From JAGVSR01 sp033765145 (lineage in GTDB: Bacteria; Pseudomonadota; Alphaproteobacteria; Rhizobiales; Hyphomicrobiaceae), in assembly GCA_033765145.1 (NCBI GenBank), contig JANRIH010000008.1, positions 1 to 64,000 on the forward strand: a stretch of 64,000 nt of DNA. Reading direction: 5' to 3'. Below are positions 34,383-42,676 of the stretch, piece after piece; positions within the stretch are counted from its first letter, which is position 1, and every line of letters begins with the position of its first letter. Below the pieces are notes generated by a model that was not told the DNA's origin, did not search any database, and saw only the letters and a program-made list of their open reading frames with translations. A program made the translations under genes and the position numbers.

Positions 34383-36329
34383 TCAGTCGCGCGCGGCGAC
34401 GAAGCAGTCGACCGAACGGCGGCGCAATTCGTTGCAGGCCGTCATGGCGCGCGACGGTTCGAACCCTGTGAAGCGGGCGCGATAAAGCATCGTGTTGCCG
34501 GCCGGCACGGGTACGACGATGGGTTCGCTGCCCGAGAGCGCGTCGGGCGCCCGTTCCAGCGCCGTTTTGAATGCGACCTGCGCTTCACCCTCCGTGCGAT
34601 AGGCCCCGATCTGGATCTGATGACGACCTGCCGGGCGCGCGTCGCGCTGGGGTTCAGTGGATGCGATCTGCATTCCGAGATGGCTCGGCGGCGTTTCGAG
34701 TTTTGCGAGTTGCTCGCCGAATGTCGATGGTGCGCGGCCGACGACGGGAGGGGGTTCGACCACGTGCTTCGCAACGACCGTTTCCAGGGCGCGCGCGGGT
34801 AGGTTCGCTTCGGGAGCGGCTTCGGGGGCGGCATCGGTCGCAGTCTTACGCGGCGTGTCGAGCATTTCTGCGCGCGCGAACAGCGGACGAGGCGGGGGGA
34901 GTGAGATCCTGTTCGACGGCGTCGCATCGGTGGCGTCGGAGTTGGGGGCGTAGGTGGGGCGCTCAGTCTCTGCGTGCGTATCCGCGCTACCCTCGGCCAG
35001 CGTCTGGCGAAGGGCCGCGAAGTTGAAGCGTGGCGCGCTGGCGTCGGCATCATGCGATTTTCCCGCGGGAGCAGGTGTCGTGCCGTTGGCTTCGGCGAAA
35101 ATGGTCGATTTTGCGTCGGCGGTCGCGGGCGGTGGCGAAACGCTCCGGCGTTCCGAGACGAAGGCCGTTGTGGCGGACGGCGGCACGACACTGATCGTGC
35201 GGACTTTGGCCACCGAGAATGCTGGGGTCACCGTGTTTGCAGGTGATTGCTCCGCTGCCATGGGCGGAGCTTCGGCGACGACGACGCTCGGCGGCAGGGG
35301 CGCGAGTGGCGGTGATTGGGGTGCGGGCGCGGGACTGGCGCGTGCGGGCGCATTTTCGGCCGCGCGAACTTGCTCCGCGTTCACGGGCTCCTCGCGCGCG
35401 GGAATTTCGGGCTTCCGAACGGGTGTCGGGACGCCGGCCGCGCTGGACTTGGCCGGACGTTTTGCAGGCTGAGCCATGGCGAGGAGTTGGCGCTCCGTCG
35501 GGCGCGTGCGTTCCGTCGAAGCTTTCTCGAGCGCCTGGAAGATCAGAAGGCGCATGTATGCGTCGCGCGCGCCCGCGCTGACGCCACCGAAGACGGCGGC
35601 GACGACGTGCTTCCCGTCCGAGCGGTACGAGCTCACGAGATTGAACCCGGAGGCGCGAGTGTAGCCCGTCTTGATGCCGTCGATGCCGGAGAAGCGCTTC
35701 AAGAGCGCGTTGTGGGTGCGAAATGTCTTGCGGCCGTAGCTGAAGGTCTTCGTGGAGAAAAGCTTGTAGTGCTCGGGGAAGTCGTCGGCGAGGCGCATGG
35801 CAAGGGTGAGCATGTCCCGGGCCGTCGTGACCTGTTCGGGATCGGGCAGACCGGATGCGTTGCGGAACACGGTGTTGTTCATGCCGAGAGCGCGAGCCCG
35901 GCGTGTCATGAGCTTGGCGAAATCGGATTCATTGCCGGCCAGATGCTCGGCGACGGCGACAGCCATGTCGTTCGCCGATTTTACGATCAGAGCGCGGATG
36001 GCGTCTCCGAGCGCGATCTCCGTCCCGGCCTTCGCGCCGATCTTGGACGGTGCTTGGTCCTCGGCGCGCTGGGAGACGGGAATCCGCGTGTTGAACGAAG
36101 TCCGGCCGCCCTCGATCGCTTCGAACGCGAGGTAGAGCGTCATCATTTTTGTGAGCGATGCGGGATGGCGCAACGCATCACCGGACTGATTGTGCAAGAC
36201 CTTGCCGGTATTCGCGTCGATGACCATCGACGCCGAACGCTCGCTCGCCCCCGCCGGAAGGGCAAGGGCAACGAGAAAAGCTGTAACGGCAAGCCAACAA
36301 AAACGTCTTCTGTCGCGCACGTGCGCCAC
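34383..36329 (-). CDS. D-alanyl-D-alanine carboxypeptidase with C-terminal SPOR domain
   Basis: A 648-residue low-molecular-weight penicillin-binding protein that trims peptidoglycan stem peptides. Signal peptide near residues 9-28, then the peptidase S11 domain with Ser58-x-x-Lys61 (HPASLTKMM), Ser118-Ala-Asn120 and Lys220-Thr-Gly222. Residues about 280-560 are a Pro/Ala/Thr-rich, probably disordered linker, and the last 80 residues are a SPOR domain (IQIGAYRTEGEAQVAF), which binds denuded glycan at the septum. Start GTG 36329. Confidence 0.92.
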   Translation of the reverse strand: MAHVRDRRRFCWLAVTAFLVALALPAGASERSASMVIDANTGKVLHNQSGDALRHPASLTKMMTLYLAFEAIEGGRTSFNTRIPVSQRAEDQAPSKIGAKAGTEIALGDAIRALIVKSANDMAVAVAEHLAGNESDFAKLMTRRARALGMNNTVFRNASGLPDPEQVTTARDMLTLAMRLADDFPEHYKLFSTKTFSYGRKTFRTHNALLKRFSGIDGIKTGYTRASGFNLVSSYRSDGKHVVAAVFGGVSAGARDAYMRLLIFQALEKASTERTRPTERQLLAMAQPAKRPAKSSAAGVPTPVRKPEIPAREEPVNAEQVRAAENAPARASPAPAPQSPPLAPLPPSVVVAEAPPMAAEQSPANTVTPAFSVAKVRTISVVPPSATTAFVSERRSVSPPPATADAKSTIFAEANGTTPAPAGKSHDADASAPRFNFAALRQTLAEGSADTHAETERPTYAPNSDATDATPSNRISLPPPRPLFARAEMLDTPRKTATDAAPEAAPEANLPARALETVVAKHVVEPPPVVGRAPSTFGEQLAKLETPPSHLGMQIASTEPQRDARPAGRHQIQIGAYRTEGEAQVAFKTALERAPDALSGSEPIVVPVPAGNTMLYRARFTGFEPSRAMTACNELRRRSVDCFVAARD

Positions 36330-36533
36330 CGGATGCCTGATGAACCCTGCGACTTTTCTTCAAGAACTCCGGTGACTTATCGCCCCGTTGTTCCCCCAAA
36401 ATTCGTCCCGCAATCCCTAGAGGCTGTTCGTGACGCCAATAGGGCCCGCCAAGCGTTTCGGGCTTGATTGGCGACGAATTTACAACAACTCCGCTGCGGT
36501 TGGGTTAATGTGGTTGAGCGCGCAACTTTAATG

Positions 36534-36544
36534 TTGCGATGCAA
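36534..36544. promoter_or_regulatory. PhaR-like operator 1 (TTGC-N3-GCAA)
   Basis: TTGC GAT GCAA is a perfect inverted repeat with a three-base spacer. It matches the TGC-N3-GCA pattern known for PhaR repressors of phasin genes in alphaproteobacteria. It is 122 bases upstream of the chosen phasin start and 28 bases (centre to centre) from the second site. Binding is inferred. Confidence 0.55.
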
Positions 36545-36561
36545 AATCTCATTGCAGTTTT

Positions 36562-36572
36562 GTGCGGTGCAC
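36562..36572. promoter_or_regulatory. PhaR-like operator 2 (GTGC-N3-GCAC)
   Basis: GTGC GGT GCAC is a second perfect inverted repeat with the same geometry as the one 28 bases upstream. The pair in tandem ahead of a phasin gene fits PhaR autoregulation of granule proteins. PhaR itself is not in the window. Confidence 0.55.
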
Positions 36573-36665
36573 ACTTATTGTCATTGGACGGGCCAAGTCT
36601 TTGATTGTCTTCGGTCCGACCCTCTGAACGTCCGGCGCCAGGTCACCGGAGAAATGGAGTACGCC

Positions 36666-36995
36666 ATGATGAACAGCTTCAACGACATGCAAAAGCTCGG
36701 TCAATCGAGCATGGAACAGTCCATGAAGCTCATGGGCGAATGGAACAAGGGCTGGCAGACGCTCGCGTCGGACTGGGCCGACTATTCCAAGCGCTCATTC
36801 GAGGACGGGACCGCCACCTTCGAAAAGCTCATTCATGCCAAGTCGCTCGAGCAAGTTTTCGAGATCCAGACGAGCTACTACAAGCGCGCCTATGACGAGT
36901 ATATGCATCAGATGAACAAGGTCGGCGCGTTCTATTCCAGCATGGCAAAGGACAGCTACAAACCGCTGGAAAAGATGATCCAACCGGCGAGGTAA
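36666..36995 (+). CDS. Phasin (polyhydroxyalkanoate granule-associated protein)
   Basis: A 109-residue helical protein of the phasin_2 family. I choose ATG 36666 because GGAG is six bases upstream; ATG 36654 is open but has only two bases of spacing. The sequence is one long amphipathic helix run (SMEQSMKLMGEWNKGWQTLA, FEIQTSYYKRAYDEYMHQM) typical of proteins that coat PHB granules. It stands alone with its own terminator. Confidence 0.85.
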   Translation: MMNSFNDMQKLGQSSMEQSMKLMGEWNKGWQTLASDWADYSKRSFEDGTATFEKLIHAKSLEQVFEIQTSYYKRAYDEYMHQMNKVGAFYSSMAKDSYKPLEKMIQPAR

Positions 36996-37042
36996 GAGCC
37001 GGGTGGTCGTAGGTCGGGGCTGACTTCGGAGTTCCGCGCATC

Positions 37043-37071
37043 AAGGCCCGGCCGGCAGCCGGGCCTTTTTT
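37043..37071 (+). terminator. Rho-independent terminator after the phasin gene
   Basis: AAGGCCCGGC (37043-37052), loop CGGCA and GCCGGGCCTT (37058-37067) form a perfect ten-pair stem, overlapping a run of six T (37066-37071). It starts 47 bases after the phasin stop. Confidence 0.92.
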
Positions 37072-37245
37072 GTGTCGCGATCAATACCGATCTAAATGGA
37101 ATTGGTGTGGGCGACATGCATCGGACCTATTGTGGCGTGACGTAAAGGTGCTGACGGATTGCGACGCCGCGCGAACTGGGCGAAACTCGGAACAGTGCCA
37201 ACGGTCGCGGCACACGGCGGCGTCGGGACGGTGCGGACAGGGACA

Positions 37246-37683
37246 ATGATCGGCGACGGCGGAACAAGCGAGGGTGCCTGGGGCGGGGAACGGCGTGCCG
37301 ACGCGCGACGTCGGGATGACGGGCTTTATCCGACGCTCGGGCCCGGTGGAGACGATCGCAAGTCCGGAAACGGGGACAATGACGGCGGGTCGAAGACGGG
37401 GATCGTCACGAAGACGCGCCCCAAGACCAAAAAGCCGTCGCTCTATAAAGTCCTCCTCATGAACGACGATTACACTCCGATGGAGTTCGTCGTTCACGTG
37501 CTCGAAAAATTCTTCAGCAAGGGCCGCGAGGAAGCGACCACGATCATGTTGACCGTTCATCGCAAGGGGGTCGGCATCTGTGGTGTTTTCACATTCGAAG
37601 TCGCCGAGACGAAAGTGACACAGGTCATGGACTTCTCGCGCCAACACGGTCATCCTTTGCAGTGCACCATGGAGAAGGAGTAG
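37246..37683 (+). CDS. clpS: ClpS, adaptor for N-end rule degradation by ClpAP
   Basis: The ClpS core is clear in the last 90 residues: KVLLMNDDYTPMEFVVHVLE and MLTVHRKGVGICGVFTFEVAE. These bind N-degron Leu/Phe/Trp/Tyr residues and the ClpA N-domain. The start is ATG 37246 (145 residues), with CAGGGACA just upstream; a TTG at 37159 would add 29 residues. Even from 37246 there is a Gly/Asp-rich disordered N-terminal extension of about 50 residues, longer than E. coli ClpS (106). Confidence 0.9.
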   Translation: MIGDGGTSEGAWGGERRADARRRDDGLYPTLGPGGDDRKSGNGDNDGGSKTGIVTKTRPKTKKPSLYKVLLMNDDYTPMEFVVHVLEKFFSKGREEATTIMLTVHRKGVGICGVFTFEVAETKVTQVMDFSRQHGHPLQCTMEKE

Positions 37684-38076
37684 CGCCGGTTGACAGGGTG
37701 GCCCGCAGCGACGCGGCAATGCTGGAAGGTTGGCCAGCAACGGCGGCCGTGTTCTCGCCCTCACCCTCTCGACACTCGTGGCGACGCTCCTGGCGAAACT
37801 CCCGGCCTGCTCCACGTGTCCCGCACATGTCGAAATACGATCAAATTCGGCGCCGGCATTCCCGCTCTCTCCGGAACGGCTCTCGATGCAAGATCTGGGT
37901 CGGTTCCTGCCACTTGCGGATCGGCCGACCGACGCTCACTTCATGATGTTCCCGAGGTTCGCCGGCGGCGACGGACTTCGAACCGGCGTGGTCGTCAGAC
38001 GCCGGGCCGCATTGCCTTCACAAATGAGCCGCGCCGGAAGGGAAACCGCTCCCGACCGGAGAAAGAGTAGGTCGAC
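37684..38076. other. 393-base spacer between clpS and clpA, no gene
   Basis: No reading frame here has a recognisable product. Short open stretches exist in all three plus frames, but none has a convincing start signal or domain. TTGACA occurs at 37690-37695 without a good -10 partner. Inverted repeat CCGGCG / CGCCGG near 37983-38012 could form a small hairpin. The GTG start of clpA is preceded by GAAAGAGTAGGTCGAC. Confidence 0.5.
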
Positions 38077-40527
38077 GTGCCATCCTTCTCGAAAAGTCTC
38101 GAAACGGCGCTCCATCGCGCCCTCGAACTCGCCAACGCGCGCAACCACGAGTACGCGACGCTGGAGCACCTTCTGGCGGCTCTGATCGACGACCGCGAGG
38201 CGTCGGCCGTCATGCGGGCCTGCAACGTCGATCTCGACCGGCTGCGCGCGCGTGTGATCGAGTATCTCGATACCGAACTCACATCGCTCGTTTCGAAGGG
38301 TGGCGGCGAGGCCTCGCCGACAACGGGCTTCCAGCGCGTCATTCACCGCGCCGTCGTGCACGTGCAGTCCTCGGGCCGGGAGGAAGTGACCGGGGCCAAC
38401 GTGCTCGTCGCCATCTTTGCCGAGCGCGAAAGCCACGCCGCCTACTTCCTGCAGGAACAGGAGATGACTCGGTTCGACGCCGTGCAGTGGATCAGCCACG
38501 GCATCGCCAAACGGCCGGGTATGAGCGAGCCGAGGGTTGTCCGGGGTGCCGAGGAGAACGAGCAGAACGAAGGGACTGAGGATAAGAAGTCCCAGCAGGA
38601 CGCGCTCAACACTTACTGCATCAATCTCAATCGCAAGGCGCGCGATGGGAAGATCGATCCTCTGATCGGTCGCGAGCCCGAGGTGCTGCGCACGATCCAG
38701 GTTCTTTGCCGGCGCCAGAAGAACAATCCGCTGCTTGTCGGTGATCCCGGCGTCGGCAAGACCGCCATCGCGGAAGGTCTCGCGCGGAAGATCGTCCGCG
38801 GCGAGGTGCCGGACGTGCTGAAGGACGCCACGATCTTCGCACTCGACATGGGTGCGCTGCTGGCGGGCACTCGCTACCGCGGCGACTTCGAGGAGCGGCT
38901 CAAAGCCGTCATGAAGGAAGTTGAGAACTATCCGGGCGCGGTTCTGTTCATCGATGAAATTCACACCGTCATCGGTGCGGGGGCGACTTCGGGCGGGGCG
39001 ATGGACGCCTCGAACCTCCTGAAGCCAGCGCTTCAGTCGGGCGCCGTGCGCTGTATCGGTTCGACGACCTACAAGGAGTATCGCCAGCATTTCGAGAAGG
39101 ACCGGGCGCTCGTGCGCCGGTTCCAGAAAATCGACGTCAAGGAACCGACCGTCGAGGATGCGATCGAGATCCTCAAGGGCCTCAAGCCCTATTTCGAGGA
39201 ATATCACAAGCTCCGCTACACCAACGAGGCGATCCGGGCGGCGGTCGAGCTTTCCGCGCGCTACATCCACGACCGCAAGCTGCCGGACAAAGCCATCGAC
39301 GTCATCGACGAGTCGGGGGCAGCGCAGATGCTGGTCGTCGAGGGCAAGCGGAAGAAGAAGATCACGGCCAAGGAGATCGAGGCGACGATCGCGACGATGG
39401 CGCGAATCCCGCCGAAGACCGTGTCAAAGTCCGATGCTGAGGTTCTTTCCAACCTCGAAAAGGACCTCAAACGGCTCGTGTTCGGGCAGGACAAGGCCAT
39501 CGAGGCCCTGGCCGCGGCCATCAAGCTCTCACGGGCCGGTCTCAGGGAGCCGGAGAAGCCGATCGGCTGCTATCTGTTTTCCGGCCCGACCGGCGTTGGC
39601 AAGACGGAAGTCGCCAAGCAGCTTGCCAATCTCATGGGCGTCGAGCTGTTGCGATTCGATATGTCCGAATACATGGAGAAGCACTCGGTCTCGCGCCTCA
39701 TCGGCGCGCCTCCGGGTTATGTCGGCTTCGACCAGGGTGGGCTTCTGACCGACGGCGTCGATCAGCATCCCCATTCCGTTCTTCTGCTCGACGAAATCGA
39801 GAAGGCGCATCCGGATCTTTTCAATATCCTCTTGCAGGTCATGGATCACGGCAAGCTCACTGACCACAACGGTAAGTCGGTTGATTTCCGCAACGTCGTG
39901 CTCATCATGACGACGAACGCGGGGGCATCCGACATGGCCAAGCCGCCGTTGGGCTTCTCCCGCACGCGGCGTGAGGGCGAAGATACCGAAGCGGTCAATC
40001 GGATGTTCACGCCCGAGTTCCGCAACCGGCTCGACGCCGTCATTGCGTTCGCGGGACTGGTGCCGGAAATCATCGCGAAGGTCGTCGACAAGTTCATCTT
40101 CCAGCTCGAGGCACAGCTTTCGGAGCGCGGCGTCACGATCGAGCTGACCGATGCGGCGCGGAAGTGGATCGGCGAGATCGGCTACGACGAAAAGTTCGGC
40201 GCGCGCCCGCTCGGCCGGGTCATCCAGGAGCACATCAAGAAGCCGCTGGCGGACGAATTGTTGTTCGGGCGTCTCGAGAACGGTGGTGTGGTCAAGGCGG
40301 ACGTCGAAGGCGCCGGCCTCGACCGCAAGCTGAAACTCGAGTTCATTGCCGCCGACCCGTCGAAGCGGACCGTCAGCAAGGACGAGGAGGACGACGAGGA
40401 AGACGGCGATCTTCCTGAGTCGGCGCTTGTCGATCTCGCACCGCGAAAGGCGCTCCCCGGTCCCCGGGACAAGAAGGACCGGACATCACGGACGGCGGGT
40501 TCGAAGAAAAAGGACGAGCCGAACTGA
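38077..40527 (+). CDS. clpA: ATP-dependent Clp protease ATP-binding subunit ClpA
   Basis: An 816-residue Hsp100 unfoldase starting GTG 38077. An N-terminal domain (residues about 3-145, ETALHRALELANARNHEYAT) binds ClpS. The first AAA+ module has Walker A GDPGVGKT at 222-229 and AVLFIDEIHTVIGAGA; the second has GPTGVGKTE from 503 and LLLDEIEKAHPDLFNILLQV. The ClpP-docking IGF/IGL loop lies near residue 620. A charged disordered tail of about 50 residues follows the usual end (KDEEDDEEDGDLPES). It feeds N-degron substrates to ClpP. Confidence 0.97.
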   Translation: MPSFSKSLETALHRALELANARNHEYATLEHLLAALIDDREASAVMRACNVDLDRLRARVIEYLDTELTSLVSKGGGEASPTTGFQRVIHRAVVHVQSSGREEVTGANVLVAIFAERESHAAYFLQEQEMTRFDAVQWISHGIAKRPGMSEPRVVRGAEENEQNEGTEDKKSQQDALNTYCINLNRKARDGKIDPLIGREPEVLRTIQVLCRRQKNNPLLVGDPGVGKTAIAEGLARKIVRGEVPDVLKDATIFALDMGALLAGTRYRGDFEERLKAVMKEVENYPGAVLFIDEIHTVIGAGATSGGAMDASNLLKPALQSGAVRCIGSTTYKEYRQHFEKDRALVRRFQKIDVKEPTVEDAIEILKGLKPYFEEYHKLRYTNEAIRAAVELSARYIHDRKLPDKAIDVIDESGAAQMLVVEGKRKKKITAKEIEATIATMARIPPKTVSKSDAEVLSNLEKDLKRLVFGQDKAIEALAAAIKLSRAGLREPEKPIGCYLFSGPTGVGKTEVAKQLANLMGVELLRFDMSEYMEKHSVSRLIGAPPGYVGFDQGGLLTDGVDQHPHSVLLLDEIEKAHPDLFNILLQVMDHGKLTDHNGKSVDFRNVVLIMTTNAGASDMAKPPLGFSRTRREGEDTEAVNRMFTPEFRNRLDAVIAFAGLVPEIIAKVVDKFIFQLEAQLSERGVTIELTDAARKWIGEIGYDEKFGARPLGRVIQEHIKKPLADELLFGRLENGGVVKADVEGAGLDRKLKLEFIAADPSKRTVSKDEEDDEEDGDLPESALVDLAPRKALPGPRDKKDRTSRTAGSKKKDEPN

Positions 40528-40535
40528 TCCCGGCG

Positions 40536-40558
40536 GCGCGGCCTTGCGCTGGCCGCGC
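40536..40558 (+). terminator. GC-rich hairpin after clpA, possible terminator
   Basis: GCGCGGCC (40536-40543) and GGCCGCGC (40551-40558) form a perfect eight-pair stem with a TTGCGCT loop nine bases after the clpA stop. No T-run follows, so it may terminate weakly or protect the 3' end. Confidence 0.45.
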
Positions 40559-40706
40559 ATCTCCTGGTGATCGATGACGAGAGTGGTGCGACAGGTTTGA
40601 AGATGCCGCACCAATTCCCATATCATTACGGAGCGAGTCGCGGGTGGCAGATCGGCCCACGTCGGGCCTAGGACGCTGCCACAGACCGCTACCATGGGAG
40701 TGATCG

Positions 40707-41132
40707 ATGACGATCTTCACAGCAGGGGATTCGGTTCGGGTGTCCATCGCGGGCGTCGCGGCCCTGGGCGTGCTCTGCGCGGGAGTTCTGGATAGCAGTC
40801 CGGCGCGCGCGGCCGATCTCGCGGGCGTCTGGAGCGGGGGTGGCTCGGTGGTGCTCGCGAACGGCACGCGAGAGAAGTCTCATTGCCGGGTTACGTACAC
40901 CAAGGCCAGTTCGAAACTCTTTGCCATGTCGGCCGCCTGCGCCACGGCCTCAGTCAAAGTTTCTCAGACCGCAACCCTCAAGAAGTCAGGCCCCAACTCC
41001 TACAGCGGCACGTTCTTCAATCCCGAGTATGGGGTGTCGGGGCAGATCCGCGTCACGGTCAAGGGCAAGCGGCAGTACGTGCTCCTCTCGGGTGATGCCG
41101 GCCGGGGTGCGTTCTCGCTCCAGAAGCGCTGA
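40707..41132 (+). CDS. Secreted protein of unknown function
   Basis: A 141-residue protein with a signal peptide (hydrophobic VSIAGVAALGVLCAGVLDSS, likely cleavage after ARAA near residue 36). The mature part has a single domain with LAGVWSGGGSVVL and SYSGTFFNPEYGVSG-like strands and two Cys residues. It has the look of small beta-barrel periplasmic proteins common in rhizobia. GGGAG is located 8 bases ahead of the ATG at 40707. Confidence 0.75.
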   Translation: MTIFTAGDSVRVSIAGVAALGVLCAGVLDSSPARAADLAGVWSGGGSVVLANGTREKSHCRVTYTKASSKLFAMSAACATASVKVSQTATLKKSGPNSYSGTFFNPEYGVSGQIRVTVKGKRQYVLLSGDAGRGAFSLQKR

Positions 41133-41355
41133 AAAAGCCTCGCAGCGCGAATATCGCAGTGCGAATGATGCGTGCAGATCGCCGCGACGCCTGGCTCGGT
41201 CGCTGCGGGCAGTGGCTTGGGTCGGACGCCTCCTGCGGCCTCGAGGGACGTGCGACCCCGCTGCAACACCCTCGAAGTCATCCGCGGCTTCATCAGGCGT
41301 CGCCCTCTTTTCGGAGCAGCCACTAACCGGATGGTAAGAGATCGGACCCTACTCT

Positions 41356-41386
41356 CCCGACACATTTGATTAACCTACGTGTCGGG
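41356..41386 (+). promoter_or_regulatory. Hairpin overlapping the ribosome-binding region of the next gene
   Basis: CCCGACAC (41356-41363) and GTGTCGGG (41379-41386) are perfect inverted repeats with a 15-base loop; CTAC and GTAG further extend the stem across a bulge. The 3' arm includes GGGG, the only SD-like stretch, eight bases before the ATG at 41395. It could hide the ribosome-binding site, or be a DNA operator. Confidence 0.5.
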
Positions 41387-41394
41387 GTAGTAGC

Positions 41395-42402
41395 ATGGGC
41401 GTTCTCAAAGCCGTTGACGTGCCTTCGGTCCTCAAGGAGGGCCGCATTCTCGATGTCGACGTCGCGCGCATGCGGCGTTCCTATTACGATGACGGCGTCA
41501 TCAACGCCACCGAGGCCGACCAGCTTTTGACGCTCAATCGCACCTGCGGCGCCGAGAGCGATGCCTGGGGCCAGCTGTTCGTCGAGGCCCTGACGGACTA
41601 CCTCGTCAATCAGGTCGAACCTGAGGGTTACGTCACCGCCAACAATGTCGCGTGGCTCATCACGCGGGTAGCGCCGAAGGGTGCCATCGAGACGAAGTCG
41701 GAACTTGATCTCGTCATCAATGTGCTTGATCGCTCACGTTGGTCGCCCGAGAGCCTCTCGCGCCTCGCACTCGAACAGGTCCGCCGCGCCGTCGTCGACG
41801 GGCAGGGGCCGTTGAGGGCCGGCAGTGCCATTGGTCCTGGCGTCGTCACCGACGCGGAGGTCGATCTCATCCGGCGCATTCTCTATGCATTCGGCGGGGA
41901 CGGGAACATCGCCGTCACGCGGGCTGAAGCCGAAGTCCTGTTCGACATCGAGGATGCGGTCGCGGACAACCATCCGACGCCGGCCTGGACCGATCTCTTC
42001 TCGAAGGCCGTCGCCAACGTCATCCTCGGCGCGTCGGGCTATGCGCCGCCGAGCCGTGAGGAAGCGCTGCGGGCCGAAGCCTGGCTGACACGGCGGGGCG
42101 ATCTTGCGCCAGAGGCGTTCCTGACGGCGGCGGTCACGACTTCTCTGTCCACGATCTGGGACTGCTACCGGAGCCAATCACCGGAAGAGCGGGCGCTGGC
42201 CCGTCTCGAGCGGCAGCGGATCGAAATCATCACCAACGAGGAAATCTCGGACACCGAGGCGCAGTGGATCGTCGGGCGTCTGACGCGCGACGGCAAGTTG
42301 ACGCCGACCGAGACGGCACTGGTCGACTTCCTGAAGTCCGAGGCGCCGGTGCTGCATCCCGAAATCGAGGCGCTCGTCGCAGCCGAAGGCCGCGCCGCCT
42401 GA
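41395..42402 (+). CDS. Alphaproteobacterial protein with internal repeats (unrecognised)
   Basis: A 335-residue soluble protein without signal peptide or membrane spans. It carries a repeated unit of about 45 residues: D-G-x-I-x-x-T/E-A-x-x-L followed by WxxLFxxAL (YYDDGVINATEADQLLTL near 30; FGGDGNIAVTRAEAEVLF near 165; RDGKLTPTETALVDFL near 300). The units are EF-hand-like or TerB-like in length and in Asp-Gly loops, but I cannot match a named family. It is preceded by a strong hairpin. Confidence 0.65.
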   Translation: MGVLKAVDVPSVLKEGRILDVDVARMRRSYYDDGVINATEADQLLTLNRTCGAESDAWGQLFVEALTDYLVNQVEPEGYVTANNVAWLITRVAPKGAIETKSELDLVINVLDRSRWSPESLSRLALEQVRRAVVDGQGPLRAGSAIGPGVVTDAEVDLIRRILYAFGGDGNIAVTRAEAEVLFDIEDAVADNHPTPAWTDLFSKAVANVILGASGYAPPSREEALRAEAWLTRRGDLAPEAFLTAAVTTSLSTIWDCYRSQSPEERALARLERQRIEIITNEEISDTEAQWIVGRLTRDGKLTPTETALVDFLKSEAPVLHPEIEALVAAEGRAA

Positions 42403-42676
42403 GCGTCGTCCTCCCGGCGCCGGTCCATCATCCGATTTTAGGGGCTCAGGCCGCCGCGGCGGGTGGCAATCGGGAGCCAATGGGCGGTCGTCGGGGCTTA
42501 TGCGGCCTGTGGGCGGCCCATTGAAGGGCCGGCCGACGGCGTTCCGAATTCAGGGGTCGGCGCATTTCTGGCGCCAGCGCGCCATGTTGCCCGTTTACGG
42601 GGCCAGACGAGGTGTTTAGAACTCGCCAGCTTCCGCCCGGACGGGCGGCCTCCTCAACGACGGGACCCCATCGGCG

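Larger units (their letters stand above)
36330..36665. other. 336-base divergent spacer upstream of the phasin gene
   Basis: No gene fits here. The part facing the carboxypeptidase (36330-36460) holds its promoter region without a clear -35/-10 pair. The part upstream of the phasin gene contains two TGC-N3-GCA palindromes (listed separately) and AT-rich tracts (TTGGGTTAATG, CTTTAATGTTGC) which may include the phasin promoter. Confidence 0.5.

Noticed and set aside
37690..38070. Small gene between clpS and clpA
   Set aside because: Frames have no SD, no coherent protein composition and overlap in several phases, as expected for noncoding GC-rich DNA.
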